DNA of 64,000 bases from Pseudomonadota bacterium (GCA_024228935.1 JAAESX010000318.1:1-64000), one strand, 5' to 3'. Counted from the first letter of the stretch, positions 1 to 9,615 are shown. The notes: a model not told the origin generated them from the letters alone. A program made the numbers and translations.

Positions 1-1
1 C

Positions 2-565
2 GACGACCGCTTCTACGGCTCGGGCTTGGCGGTGCTCTTGGAGTTGGAGCTCGTGGATCACCACCACGAGCACTACGAGCTGTGCAACGGCACGCTGGAC
101 GGAGCGGGGGACTGCCTGGCGAGCAAGGGCTTCCAGGTCGCGGTGCTGGCCCTGGGCGACAGCGTCGTGCACATCTACAACACGCACCTCGAGGCCGGCG
201 GCGGCGACGAGGACGACGCCGCGCGAGCCAGCCACGTGGACCAGCTCCTGGCGGCGATGGACGGCTTCTCCGCCGGAGAGACCGTGCTGTTCATGGGCGA
301 CACCAACCTCAACGACGACGACCCCGAGGACCTGGTCGAGATCCTGCGCCTGAAGGACTACGGGCTCGAGGACAGCTGCGATCTGCTTGGGTGTCCCACG
401 CCGGGCCGCATCGACCGCTTCATGGTCCTCAGCCGCGGCGAGCTGGTGCTCACGCCGACCTCGTGGGAGGTCCCCGCTGACTGGCAGGACGCCGACGGGG
501 TGGATCTGTCCGACCACGAGCCCATCGCCACGACGTGGGACTGGGACGTGCTCCAGACCGAGTAG
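2..565 (+). CDS. Endonuclease/exonuclease/phosphatase (EEP) family protein, 3' part only
   Basis: The reading frame is open from base 2, so the start lies upstream of the window and about 188 residues are visible. The fold is recognised from NTHLEAG, GDTNL (metal-binding Asp/Asn of the EEP core), a RIDR-type segment and a terminal LSDHEPI, where the Asp-His pair is the catalytic pair of the DNase I/Mg-dependent phosphodiesterase superfamily. The substrate (nucleic acid, sphingolipid or phosphoinositide) cannot be read from this part. The acidic composition suggests a secreted or cell-envelope enzyme, which is an inference. The gene ends three bases before the stop of the oppositely oriented VOC gene, a convergent arrangement with no spacer. 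Confidence 0.8.
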   Translation, partial: DDRFYGSGLAVLLELELVDHHHEHYELCNGTLDGAGDCLASKGFQVAVLALGDSVVHIYNTHLEAGGGDEDDAARASHVDQLLAAMDGFSAGETVLFMGDTNLNDDDPEDLVEILRLKDYGLEDSCDLLGCPTPGRIDRFMVLSRGELVLTPTSWEVPADWQDADGVDLSDHEPIATTWDWDVLQTE

Positions 566-568
566 CCG

Positions 569-979
569 TCAGCGAGAGAACAGCATCGCGTCGTCGTGGA
601 ACGACTTGAACTCCAGCGCGTTGCCGCTCGGATCGTCCAGGAAGAACGTGCCCTGCTCGCCGACCTGACCGCGGAAGCGCACCTTGGGCTCGATGCGGAA
701 GGCGACCCCGGCCTCGGTCAGTCTGGCCCCCAGGGCCTCCCAGTCGGGCCAGGCGAGCACCACGCCGAAGTGGCGGGCCGGAACGGCGTCCCCATCGACC
801 TCGTTGTGGGCGACGGAGTCCTGGCCGTCGACCAGGTGGACCGACAGCTGGTGCCCAAAGAAGTCGAAGTCGATCCAGCGGGGAGCGGACCGGCCCTCGG
901 CGCAGCCCAGGAGTCCGCCGTAGAAGCCGCGCGCCGCGTCCAGGTCGTGCACGGGGAGCGCCAGGTGGAATGGCCTCAT
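569..979 (-). CDS. VOC (glyoxalase/bleomycin-resistance) family protein
   Basis: This 136-residue protein has the length of a single vicinal-oxygen-chelate domain pair. It opens with MRPFHLALPVHDLDAARGFY, the usual first beta strand with its metal-ligand His, and ends with DPSGNALEFKSF, the usual second-half motif with its metal-ligand Glu. Members are metal-dependent lyases, isomerases, dioxygenases or resistance proteins, and the reaction here cannot be told. The start ATG at 979 overlaps the stop of the upstream lipoprotein gene (ATGA), so the two are probably translationally coupled. It is the last gene of a leftward operon that begins at 3725. Confidence 0.85.
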   Translation of the reverse strand: MRPFHLALPVHDLDAARGFYGGLLGCAEGRSAPRWIDFDFFGHQLSVHLVDGQDSVAHNEVDGDAVPARHFGVVLAWPDWEALGARLTEAGVAFRIEPKVRFRGQVGEQGTFFLDDPSGNALEFKSFHDDAMLFSR

Positions 980-2061
980 GGCCAGATGGTCCCGGCGTCG
1001 TCGACGCACGACAGGGCGCTGCCGAGGCGCTCCGGAGTGAGCTCGATGACCGAGATCCACTGGGCGGAGTTGTAGCTGAGCCACGTGCCGCCCATCGAGG
1101 TCGGCAGGCTCTGGTAGCTCGGCTCGGTGTTGCTGAGGGTGTCGAAGGCGACGTCCCCCTCGTGGTCCAGCTGGCTGGCGATCTCGATGATGCGGCTGTA
1201 CTTCGTGTCGCGGTCGGCAGAGATGACCGACTCGAGCCGGCCGTCGCCGTCGATCGAGACCGGGTCCCACTTCCACGTCCCTTCGCCCGGCTCGGCGAGC
1301 GCTCCGCCGTGGCCTGGGAGCGCCTCGTAGGTCGTCAGGGTCGACCCGATGTTCACCTCGAGCCGATCCACACAGGCCTCCCCGGTGCTGCGGATGCGTG
1401 CGCCCGCCGCGAGCTGGGCCCGGGCGCGCTCGATCTCCTCGTCCGACAGCCGGGGGCGGGGCTCGTGGATCTCCGGGCCGCGCTCGGTGAACATGGGGTA
1501 GGGCGGCTTGCGGGTCGCCTGGGAGACCGTGGCGGTGTCGTCGACGAGCAGGTCCACGTGCTCGAAGCCGGCCTGTTGCGCGGTGTAGGCGACGCGCTGG
1601 ACGATGGACCAGGACATGTCCTTCTCGGCCACCAGCAGGAGCCGAGCGGGGAACTCGGGCCAGCACCGCATGCCGGCGCTCAGCGACATCGCGTTCAGTC
1701 GCCACTCGACGAGCTGGTCGTACAGAAGGGGGAGCAGGTTGCCGTTGTGTGAGCTCCCGTCCAGGACTCCGTCCGACAGCGACAGCGTGTAGCTGCCGTT
1801 GGCCATGATGCCCCAGCGCTGGACCTCGACGACCGCCCACGCCGTGACGAACTCATCACGGACATCGTCGCCCTCGCTGCAGTCCACCATCGTGTCGTTG
1901 TCGGCCCCGTACAGAGGCAGCAGGTAGTCCTCGACCAGGCGAGGGGTGGCACCCTCGACGGCTGGGACGGCCGTCTGGATCGTCATGTCGGGGATGTACC
2001 CGGAGGGCTCCGCGTAGTGGCGTCCGAGGCCACACGAACTCAGCCAGAGGATTGGAATCAC
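976..2061 (-). CDS. Lipoprotein with a TolR/ExbD-like periplasmic segment
   Basis: A GTG start at 2061 overlaps the stop of the preceding gene as GTGA and gives a short lipoprotein leader, VIPILWLSSC, with Cys at residue 10. The mature part is about 350 residues. The stretch LLLVAEKDMSWSIVQRVAYT resembles the periplasmic domain of TolR/ExbD-type proteins, which in myxobacteria often occurs in envelope proteins outside Tol systems. That likeness is weak and the protein could be something else. The rest is not recognised. It sits between a MopE-type lipoprotein and a VOC protein in one operon. Confidence 0.7.
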   Translation of the reverse strand: MIPILWLSSCGLGRHYAEPSGYIPDMTIQTAVPAVEGATPRLVEDYLLPLYGADNDTMVDCSEGDDVRDEFVTAWAVVEVQRWGIMANGSYTLSLSDGVLDGSSHNGNLLPLLYDQLVEWRLNAMSLSAGMRCWPEFPARLLLVAEKDMSWSIVQRVAYTAQQAGFEHVDLLVDDTATVSQATRKPPYPMFTERGPEIHEPRPRLSDEEIERARAQLAAGARIRSTGEACVDRLEVNIGSTLTTYEALPGHGGALAEPGEGTWKWDPVSIDGDGRLESVISADRDTKYSRIIEIASQLDHEGDVAFDTLSNTEPSYQSLPTSMGGTWLSYNSAQWISVIELTPERLGSALSCVDDAGTIWP

Positions 2062-3725
2062 TCGCAGATCCCCGCGGTGTTGCAGGTCTCGTGCGTCGCA
2101 CAGTCCGAGGTGCTCGCGCACTGTGCGCAGTCCGTCGCGCTGCCGTCGGTCGACTGTGTCAGGGCGTCGCCCTCGATGATCGCGAAGCCGGGGATCGCGG
2201 TGCCCGTCGCGTAGTCAGAGGAGCTGTAGTCACACATCTCGTCGTAGTCTCCGTAGCCCGACACGAACCCGTCGGCCCAGACCAGCTCGAAGGGGTCGAT
2301 GGCGCAGTTCAGGTTGGTGCTCCACTGGACCTCGAACGCGTACAGTCCGGGCTCGGGGAATGTGATGTACCGGAACTTCTTCCACTGGCCGTCGTTCCAG
2401 TTGACCTTCATGATCTCGGTGCCCTCGATGGTGAGCGACAGGGCGTCGTTCCCCATGAGGCCGATGGTCTTGTTCAGGTCGTCTCCGCAGCCGATGTTCA
2501 GGTAGCCGCGGAACCGGGCTCCGCCGTAGGTTCCGGTGCTGCTGAAGGTGGGCCACGAGTTGGTCGTCGAGGTGTAGTTGCCGTCGCTCGCGGTGTACGA
2601 GGTCCCGCAGCGGTTGGACCAGTCGAGCTCTACGGCGTCGTCTTCAGTCGACTCGGTCAGGCCGGATGAGGTCCCGTCGAGCTGGGCCATGTAGTCGGCC
2701 AGGTTGTCGTAGTCGTGGCTGTTGCTGGCCGACCTCATCTCGCCGATCAGCGCGCACGCGGCCCCCATCGAGGGGCTGTCGACGGGGTCGTCCGTCGGCG
2801 AGGTGATCTCGGTGGTGTCCTCGCAGTCGTTGTCGACGGTGCCGTCGCAGTCGTTGTCGACCGACAGGCAGACCTCCTGGGCGCCCGGGTAGCTCAGGCC
2901 GTCGGCGTCGTCACAGTCGGTGTCGTCCTCGACCCAGTCGTCGCCGGGCGTGTCGCACTGCTCGACGCCGGTGCTCGCGTCGCCGTACGTGTCGCAGTCC
3001 GCGTCCTCGTACCACCAGGTCGCGTCGCTGGCGTTGTCGTCGACCGTGCCGTTGCAGTCGTCGTCGACGTCGTTGCAGACCTCGCTGCCGGCCGGGCTGA
3101 CGTCGGCGTCGGTGTCGTCGCAGTCGGTGTCGTCGGCCAGGTACCCGCTGGGCGCCGTGCAGGCCTCGACAGTGTTGCTCGCGTCGCCGTAGCCGTCCGC
3201 GTCCGCGTCCGCGTACCAGGTGCTCGCGTCCGAGGCGCCCTGGTCGATGGTCCCGTCGCAGTCGTCGTCCAGGCCGTTGCAGACCTCGTCGGCGTCGGGA
3301 TTCACCTCGGCGCTGGTGTCGTCGCACTCCTCGCAGGCCGCGAAGCCGTCGCCGTCCTCGTCGGCGTACCCGACCGAGCCGTCGCAGTTGTAGTCGTTGG
3401 GGGCGGCGCAGTCGTCCTCGGTGGCCCCGGGGTGGTAGGCGGCGTCCAGGTCGTCGCAGTCGCTCGAGTCGGCGACGTACCCGTCGGGGCTGTCACAGGC
3501 GCTCGTGGCGGTGCCGGCGCCGTAGCCATCCTCGTCGGCGTCCTGGTACCAGTCCGTCGCCTCTCCGATGTCGGCGTCGTCGTCATCGCAGTCTGCGCTC
3601 GCTGGGATGCCGTCGCCGTCCAGGTCGAACGGGCCGGTGTCCTCGACCACGGGCTCGAAGATGGAGCTGTCCTCGATGGACCAGTCCTTGTTGCGGCAGC
3701 CGAAGAGCGCGATCACCAGGAGCAT
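2058..3725 (-). CDS. MopE-type metal-binding-repeat lipoprotein
   Basis: The 555-residue protein starts with a lipobox leader (MLLVIALFGC). Residues about 30-320 hold repeats of the type DxDxDGYG...DCDD...EVCNGLDDDCDG, the putative metal-binding motif found in MopE and many myxobacterial surface proteins. The C-terminal part after about residue 330 is a separate acidic globular region, with an F-P-E-P-G-x-Y segment reminiscent of PA14-like carbohydrate-binding domains, and ends in a Cys-rich tail (CAQCAS, CATHETC). An extracytoplasmic, calcium- or copper-binding surface role is likely but not shown. A ribosome-binding site (GAGGTG) lies six bases before the ATG. It heads the operon running to 569. 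Confidence 0.85.
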   Translation of the reverse strand: MLLVIALFGCRNKDWSIEDSSIFEPVVEDTGPFDLDGDGIPASADCDDDDADIGEATDWYQDADEDGYGAGTATSACDSPDGYVADSSDCDDLDAAYHPGATEDDCAAPNDYNCDGSVGYADEDGDGFAACEECDDTSAEVNPDADEVCNGLDDDCDGTIDQGASDASTWYADADADGYGDASNTVEACTAPSGYLADDTDCDDTDADVSPAGSEVCNDVDDDCNGTVDDNASDATWWYEDADCDTYGDASTGVEQCDTPGDDWVEDDTDCDDADGLSYPGAQEVCLSVDNDCDGTVDNDCEDTTEITSPTDDPVDSPSMGAACALIGEMRSASNSHDYDNLADYMAQLDGTSSGLTESTEDDAVELDWSNRCGTSYTASDGNYTSTTNSWPTFSSTGTYGGARFRGYLNIGCGDDLNKTIGLMGNDALSLTIEGTEIMKVNWNDGQWKKFRYITFPEPGLYAFEVQWSTNLNCAIDPFELVWADGFVSGYGDYDEMCDYSSSDYATGTAIPGFAIIEGDALTQSTDGSATDCAQCASTSDCATHETCNTAGICE

Positions 3726-3803
3726 TCCAACACCTCTCTACCCGGGCATTGTCGCATCGCCGTGCAGGAAGCGCGCTGCCTTGGTGGGCGATAGCGTTGT
3801 GCC

Positions 3804-4661
3804 ATGCGACGCTGGATCGGAGCAGGCATCGTCTTCATCGTCGCTATCGCGGCGGTCGAGGTGTTCGGTCGTGTCGCGTATGAGACGCCCGTGCCCACTC
3901 GGACCTTTCAGTCCGACGCCGAGCTCGGCTGGGTCCTGCCCCCGTCCAGCACGTTCGACTTCGCCGGCGTCCCGGTCACCACCAACGCGCTCGGGTGGCG
4001 CGGTCCGCTCCCCGGCGAAGGCTTCCGCATCGCGGTGATCGGCGACAGCTCGACGTTCGGGCACGGGGTGGCCGACGACGCCTCGTTCGCGGCGCTGCTC
4101 GATGCGCGCCTGGACGCCTCGGTCCTGAACCTGGGCGTGCCCGGGTACACCTGCGCCCAGGCGGCTGCCTCACTCGACCGGGTGGATCGGGTCGACGCCG
4201 TCATCGTCTACGCGATGCACTCGGACATGTTCGTCGTCGAGGGAGGCGACCAGATGGTCTGGGTCGAGGGAGGCCCGGCGACGTCGGGCTGGGGACGCAT
4301 CGTCCAGGCCCGAGCGCTCTCCTCCCGCATCGGCCAGCCCCGCACCTCGCCCGAGGACTACACGGCCTGCCTGTCCGGCATCGCCGCCCGAGGACCGACC
4401 TTGTTCGCCGTGCCGATCGCCACCAGCGACCTGGAGCTCGTCACCTCGGAGCGCCAGCCCGGCGCCGACCTCGAGCCCTGGCGGGACGCCATGCGAGCGA
4501 TCGCGGCCGAGACCGGGAGCCCACTCGTCGAGCTGCCTCGCCTCGTCCGGCGGTGGGGCCCTGAGAGCCTGCTCGACACCGTGCACCCCTCGGCGTCCGG
4601 GCACGCCCACATCGCCGACGAGCTGGCCACGGCCATCGAATCCACGGATTGGCTGGAATAG
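3804..4661 (+). CDS. SGNH/GDSL-family hydrolase, membrane-anchored or secreted
   Basis: The protein of 285 residues has an N-terminal hydrophobic segment (residues 5-20) that serves as anchor or signal. The SGNH blocks are all present: IGDSSTFGHG (nucleophile Ser), NLGVPGYT, and LDTVHPSASGH (catalytic Asp and His). Members are esterases, lipases or O-acetyl transfer and removal enzymes acting on glycans or lipids. The gene is transcribed rightward, away from the operon at 569-3725, across a 78-bp divergent spacer. Confidence 0.85.
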   Translation: MRRWIGAGIVFIVAIAAVEVFGRVAYETPVPTRTFQSDAELGWVLPPSSTFDFAGVPVTTNALGWRGPLPGEGFRIAVIGDSSTFGHGVADDASFAALLDARLDASVLNLGVPGYTCAQAAASLDRVDRVDAVIVYAMHSDMFVVEGGDQMVWVEGGPATSGWGRIVQARALSSRIGQPRTSPEDYTACLSGIAARGPTLFAVPIATSDLELVTSERQPGADLEPWRDAMRAIAAETGSPLVELPRLVRRWGPESLLDTVHPSASGHAHIADELATAIESTDWLE

Positions 4662-4711
4662 GCCGACGATCGCCCCCGTAGGAACCCGATTCGCTTCCAA
4701 GGAACCTTCCG

Positions 4712-5521
4712 ATGACCGACAACCTCCTCTTCCACGGAAAGAAGCTCGACAGCGCCGAGCTGCTGGCTGTCCTCGAGCACATCTTCCATCGCAACAACCG
4801 CATCGAGGACGAGTCCGGCGGCCGGGGCACGCCCGTCTGCATCTGGGGAACGCACGGCATCGGGAAGACCACGGCATCGGGAAGACCACGGTCGTCCGGG
4901 ACTTCACTCGCCAGAACGGCTGGAAGCTCGCCTACTGTGCGCCCGCCCAGTTCGAGGAGATGGGGGACCTGCACGGGCTCCCGACGCGGGTCGACCCGGA
5001 CCCGAACATCATCGGCGACGAGTACACCGCGTTCCTGCCGCCGGAGCGGGTCCCCACCGAAGAGGGCCCCGGCATCCTGCTGCTCGATGACATGAACCGC
5101 GCGGACGACCGCATCCTGCGCGGCCTGATGCAGCTGCTGCAGAACTTCGAGATGTTCAGCTGGAGCCTGCCCCCGAAGTGGCAGAAACCTGCAGCAGCTC
5201 ATCGGCCCCGACGAGATCCTCGACGCCCCCAACTTCGGTCCCATCGCGGCGCGGCTCCGTGCCCTGGCCAAGGGGGAGGGGGACGCCCGTAGCGTCGACC
5301 GCCTGGCGGCCATCTGCACGCGAGTCTTCCTGCACGTCACCTCGAAGACGCACGAGCCCGGTGAGAACCACCAGGACAACCTGGTGAAGTTCCTGCTCCT
5401 CGACGAGCTGCCCAACGACCTGCGCTTCTCGCTGCACAAGGACCTGATGAGCGGCGGAAAGACCGTGCGCAAGATGATGCAGGCCAAGCGCCTGGCCGAG
5501 CTGATGCTCGCCGCCATGTGA
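4712..5521 (+). pseudogene. MoxR-type AAA+ ATPase, frameshifted and missing its centre
   Basis: The first frame begins at 4712 and runs into a P-loop (IWGTHGIGKTT). There a 17-bp tandem duplication (4853-4869 and 4870-4886) throws it out of frame. If one copy is ignored, the frame continues through APAQFEEMGDLHGLP, a Walker B region (GILLLDDMNRADD), MQLLQNFEMFSW and LPPKW. At about 5185 the reading switches again, directly to the C-terminal region (NLQQLIGPDEIL to the stop at 5519-5521). From what I recall of the family, the joined protein lacks roughly 100-130 residues that should carry sensor 1, the arginine finger and sensor 2. MoxR ATPases act as chaperones with a VWA-protein partner, which here is the next gene. 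As written it cannot make a working ATPase. Confidence 0.75.
4853..4886. repeat. 17-bp perfect tandem duplication inside a Walker A motif
   Basis: The unit cacggcatcgggaagac occurs twice in direct succession and shifts the frame of the MoxR-type ATPase. Removing either copy restores the P-loop and downstream frame. Confidence 0.95.
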
Positions 5522-5528
5522 GGACGCC

Positions 5529-6816
5529 ATGAACCCCACAGACGAGCTGTCCGGCTGCATCATCGATCTCATCCTGGCGGAGCCCTTCTACGGCCACCTG
5601 CTCACCGGCGTCGTCCGGTGCGTGACCGAGCAGACGCCCACCGCCGCTGTCGCGATGACCGGCAGCGGAATCCAGCTCCGCATCAACCCCACGTTCTTCC
5701 TGAAGACGCTCACGAAGCGCAAGGATCGTGTCGCGGTCATCAAGCACGAGTGTCTGCATCTCCTGTTCAAGCACCTGTTCCGGTTCAAGGACGGGAAGCG
5801 CCGGGACATGCGGCTGTTCAACATCGCCGCGGACCTGGTCGTGAACCAGTTCATCGGGCGCAAGTGGACCCTGCCCGAGGGTCACCTGCACCTGGGCCTC
5901 TTCCCGGAGCTGGCGCTGGAGCCGGACCAGACAACCGAGCACTACTACGACGCGCTGCAGTCGCTGCGTCAGGAGATGGAGGACAAGGGCTGGGACGGTG
6001 AGCCGAGCGAGGGCGGGGACTTCTCCGACTGCTCGTCCCCCCAGAGCGCGGACGCGCTGTCCCGGCTGGTGGGCGCGTCCTGGCACAGTGACCACTCCTG
6101 CTGGGGTGAAGGCGGGGACGCCAGTGAAGGCATCGAGCGGGCCATCGAGAACGACCTGGACGGGCAGATCGTGCGCGCCAAGGACCGGTCCGGTCCGCGG
6201 GTCTGGGGCAAGCTGCTCGGTCGCATCCAGTCGCTCATCCAGGCCATCCTCGACAAGCGCGAGCCGAAGGTCGACTGGCGCCGGGCGATGCGACTGTTCG
6301 CCAACAGCAGCCGCCGCACGAAGATCGTTGGCACGATGAAGCGCGAGAGCCGCCGGTTCGCCGCCCAGGCGGCCATCCCGCGACTCGAGGGCGATGGCAC
6401 CATCGTGCCCGGCATCAAGGTCAAGCAGTTCTCGCGGATCGCGGTCGCCGTGGACACCAGCGGGTCTGTGTCGGATTCCGAGCTCTCGATGTTCTTCGGC
6501 GAGATCCACGGGAGCTGGCGGACCGGGGCCGAGGTCGTCGTCATCGAGGCCGACGCCGCCGTCCAGCGGGTCGACACCTACAACGGCAAGCTGCCCGAGT
6601 CGGTCGCCGGCCGCGGGGGGACGGTCTTCGCGCACCTGCGCGCACCTGCGCGAGAACCGGCAGCAGCGCTTCGACGCGTGCATCTACCTGACCGACGGCG
6701 GCGCCTCGGAGCCGACCATCAAGCCGCCGTGCAAGCTGCTGTGGGTGGTGACCTCGGACGGCTGGGTCGGTGACCACCTGAAGTTCGGGCGGACCATCCA
6801 GCTCCCGAAGGACTGA
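5529..6816 (+). CDS. VWA-like metallopeptidase-domain protein, partner of the MoxR ATPase (one frameshift)
   Basis: The N-terminal half contains VAVIKHECLHLLFKHLF, a zincin-type HExxH variant (HECLH), typical of the putative metallopeptidase domain (DUF2201-like) that precedes a VWA-like domain. The C-terminal half has RIAVAVDTSGSVSDSEL, a MIDAS DxSxS motif, and a second acidic segment around YLTDGGASEP. A 10-bp tandem duplication at 6631-6650 breaks the frame near residue 370; without it the protein is about 425 residues and ends LKFGRTIQLPKD. Such proteins usually work with a MoxR ATPase, which is the damaged gene seven bases upstream. Confidence 0.8.
6631..6650. repeat. 10-bp perfect tandem duplication causing a frameshift
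   Basis: The unit cgcacctgcg occurs twice in succession. Deleting one copy joins the two frames of the VWA-like protein exactly. Confidence 0.95.
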
Positions 6817-6817
6817 C

Positions 6818-8065
6818 CTAGGCGAGGATGCCCACGATGGGCTCGTCCTCGCCGGGGTCGACGTCGGCGAGCGCCAGGAGCGTGGCGCCGATGTTCGCCG
6901 CGCCCAGGGTGGTCCCGGCGTCGGAGAGCTCCCCGGTCGACAGGTCGATGGGCTGACCGAGCTGCGTGTCGTCGAACCCGCCGACGACGCGGCCGCCTGT
7001 GATGCCGTCGCCGACCAGCATGCAGCTCGTGAACGTCCAGTGGTCCTTTCCGTTGCTGGTGTTCAGCGCGGGCGTGCGCGCCATCTCGGACCACACGACG
7101 ACCGTGGTCTCGTCGGCCAAGGTCCCGGAACCGCCCGGAGAAGGCCGCAGCGCCAGGTCGTCCATCAGGTCGGAGAGGACCTCGAACAGCTCTTCGAAGT
7201 GGTCGGACTGTCGGCTGTTGTCCGAGTGGGTGTCCCAGGTCTGCTCGAACGTGCCCTGGTACTCGACCTGGGCACAGCGGGACAGGCCCAGCTCCAGCGC
7301 GTCGAGCGCCGTGTTGAGCTGGGCGCGCACCGGAGGCGAGGTCTTCTCCGGGTTGAAGTCCACCCCGCCCTGGCTGGCGAGGGTGGCCTGCCGGTCGAGG
7401 GCGTTCGTGTACAGGCCACCGAACCGGGCCCCGTCCTGGCCGACGCCGGCCTCGACGAACCGCTCGATGTCGCCCCGCAGGAACGCGTCGACCTCGGCCG
7501 CGGTGGCCTCGCTCAGGGGCTCGGCGGGCCGACTCGCGAGCTCCAGGCTGCTGCCGGAGAGCAGCCGCTCGAACTGCCCGTCATTGCCCAGACGGACCAC
7601 GTCGTTTGCCAGCTCCGAGGTGTAGGCGGGGCCCCCGACCACGACGTACGGCATGGTCGGATCCAGGCTGCTCCCATGTCCGATGCGCGAGCCCCAGTCG
7701 TCCCGGCTTCCGGCTCCCGACCCCGTCTGGAGGATCTGCAGGCAGCGCTGGTGCGTGATGCTGGTGACCTCGAACCCATTGATCACGCACGCCTTTTCTG
7801 CATGGGACTCGAAGAACGAGCGCACGCTCGGCCGCGCCTCGCTGTCCACGAACGTCAGGCCACCGATGGTCGATGCTGCCGCGTCGGACTCCATGCTGAC
7901 GACGGGGGACTCGAACAACGGCGCGTACACCCGGGTCACGTCCCAGCCGCCAAAACAGAACACGAACAGGAACTTGCGCTCACCGTCCTCGTCGGCGAGC
8001 GCTGGGAACGAGGGCAGCAGGAGCGCGCTGGAGCCAAGGGCGAGCAGGTGGCGACGGCTGATCAT
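6818..8065 (-). CDS. DUF1501 family protein with Tat signal
   Basis: The 415-residue protein begins MISRRHLLALGSSALLLP, a twin-arginine signal with a strong hydrophobic core and an ALA cleavage site. The body matches the DUF1501 group: KFLFVFCFGGWD near the start, QTWDTHSDNSRQ in the middle and VVVWSEMARTP followed by GKDHW, the positions where this sulfatase-fold-related family has its conserved His and Asp. The function is unknown. These proteins are commonly encoded beside DUF1549-type proteins, as here. The ATG overlaps the stop of the upstream gene (ATGA). Confidence 0.88.
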   Translation of the reverse strand: MISRRHLLALGSSALLLPSFPALADEDGERKFLFVFCFGGWDVTRVYAPLFESPVVSMESDAAASTIGGLTFVDSEARPSVRSFFESHAEKACVINGFEVTSITHQRCLQILQTGSGAGSRDDWGSRIGHGSSLDPTMPYVVVGGPAYTSELANDVVRLGNDGQFERLLSGSSLELASRPAEPLSEATAAEVDAFLRGDIERFVEAGVGQDGARFGGLYTNALDRQATLASQGGVDFNPEKTSPPVRAQLNTALDALELGLSRCAQVEYQGTFEQTWDTHSDNSRQSDHFEELFEVLSDLMDDLALRPSPGGSGTLADETTVVVWSEMARTPALNTSNGKDHWTFTSCMLVGDGITGGRVVGGFDDTQLGQPIDLSTGELSDAGTTLGAANIGATLLALADVDPGEDEPIVGILA

Positions 8066-9615
8066 CAGTAGGTCACCATGCGTGGACTGCGGAGCATCCC
8101 CGAGAGAAGCGCTCGGGTGGCCTCCTCGGAGCCCTCGCTCGCCTCGACCGTGTCCCAGAGCGCCGTGGCGTCCTGGACCCACGCGTCCGTCGGCCGCTCG
8201 GCGTAGAGACGCCAGTGGAGCTCCGCCAGGTCGTCCGCGCTGGGCTCGCTCGGGAACAGGTCGTCCTCGACCAGGGCCGTGGCCGTCAGCTCCGCCGACC
8301 GCTGGACCACCAGCGACCAGGTCAGGGTCGGGTCGTGGATGGGCCGAGCGACGTAGTAGCCGTCGACGCCGCCCGCGAGGACACGGTGGCCGGTCGTGTC
8401 GTTGTCGAGCTGGGGGTAGTTGTAGTACGTCCACTCGAACCCGCCGAGATCGTTCAGGATCGAGTCGAGCTGGTCCGGCATCAGCGTGCGCGTGGTCAGG
8501 TGCCGGTCCGTCCCCTCCACCACGGCGGCCGCGCGGTACTCGGGCGTGTCCGTGATGGCGGTGAGGACCGGGTGCATGCGGGACTCGGCGTCCCGGTAGA
8601 TGACACGAAGTTCCTTCTCGAGCGTCCAGTCGTCGAGCGTCAGGTCCCGTCGGAGCAACAGGCTGGCCCACGTGTCGACCGCGCACTGCTCGAACCGGGG
8701 GTCCTCGCCGATGCGAGCTCCGAGCTCCTCGAGGCCCGAGACCTCGGTTCCGAACCACGAGGGGGTGACGCCCAGCTCCTCCTCGCCCAGCAGCTCGCGC
8801 TCGGCGTGGTAGTAGGTCATCTCCGCGGCGCTGTTCTGGGTGGTCCAGAAGAAGCCGTACAGACTGGCTGCGACGGGCTCGATCGTCGAGTGACACGCCG
8901 TACAGTAGGGGTCCGTGCGGATGAGCTCCGTCGGGTCGATGTCGCTGTTCACCAGCGTCGCGGCGGACACCTCGATCGGTCGGATGAGGTAGTCCTCGCA
9001 GATGAACAGGCGGAACACCGCCGAGGCGCGCAGCCGGTTCTGGTTGAACGGGGTGGTGTAGTAGACCCACCACATGCCGTTGCTCGAGAGCGCTCCAGCG
9101 GCGGGGCGGCCGTCCTGCCACTGCACGGGCTGCCAGCCGGTCTCCCCCTCGGGGTAGTCGACCGGCCAGATGTCGCCGAGCAGGGGGTTCGCCATGGTCC
9201 AGTCGGCGGTGACGATCTCGGTGTACGGACGGTCCTCGGCGATGACCCGTGCCACCAGGCGCATCGGCTCCTCGGCCAGGCTCCGCTCGAACTCGTACTC
9301 GTCCTCGGGCTCGAGCCCGAAGTCCCACCACACGGCGTCGTAGACGTCGCGGCGCATGTTCCAGCGCTCGTTCAGGAGCCGGACCAGCCGGTCCTCGAGC
9401 CGTGCGTCCAGCAGCATCTCGTCGCGGTAGGCATCGATCCGTGTCGGATCCGCCTCGACGGCGTCCAACTCCTCGATGGTCGGGAGCGTCCCGCGCAGGT
9501 CGATGGACAGCCGACGCAGGAGCTTGGGGGCGTCCAGGGGCTCCAGCACCTCGACCACGGGCTCGACGGAGTCGGTGGGCTCGGGGCCCTGACAGGACAG
9601 CAGCCAGAGGATCAT
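8065..9615 (-). CDS. DUF1549-like lipoprotein with one CxxCH haem motif
   Basis: The 516-residue protein starts MILWLLSC, a very short lipobox leader, in ATGA overlap with the gene before it. LLRRLSIDLRGTLPTIEEL is the signature opening of the DUF1549 domain, and CTACHSTIEP is a single c-type haem attachment motif. Tyr- and Trp-rich segments fill the remainder. It is probably an extracytoplasmic partner of the downstream DUF1501 protein; this pairing is well known in Planctomycetes and myxobacteria but has no established biochemical role. Confidence 0.82.
   Translation of the reverse strand: MILWLLSCQGPEPTDSVEPVVEVLEPLDAPKLLRRLSIDLRGTLPTIEELDAVEADPTRIDAYRDEMLLDARLEDRLVRLLNERWNMRRDVYDAVWWDFGLEPEDEYEFERSLAEEPMRLVARVIAEDRPYTEIVTADWTMANPLLGDIWPVDYPEGETGWQPVQWQDGRPAAGALSSNGMWWVYYTTPFNQNRLRASAVFRLFICEDYLIRPIEVSAATLVNSDIDPTELIRTDPYCTACHSTIEPVAASLYGFFWTTQNSAAEMTYYHAERELLGEEELGVTPSWFGTEVSGLEELGARIGEDPRFEQCAVDTWASLLLRRDLTLDDWTLEKELRVIYRDAESRMHPVLTAITDTPEYRAAAVVEGTDRHLTTRTLMPDQLDSILNDLGGFEWTYYNYPQLDNDTTGHRVLAGGVDGYYVARPIHDPTLTWSLVVQRSAELTATALVEDDLFPSEPSADDLAELHWRLYAERPTDAWVQDATALWDTVEASEGSEEATRALLSGMLRSPRMVTY

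Noticed and set aside
2715..3794. Long plus-strand frames opposite the MopE-type repeats (also at 18302-19400)
   Set aside because: They are shadows created by the GC-rich Asp/Gly codons; they lack start signals and give Val/Ala/Arg-only sequence.
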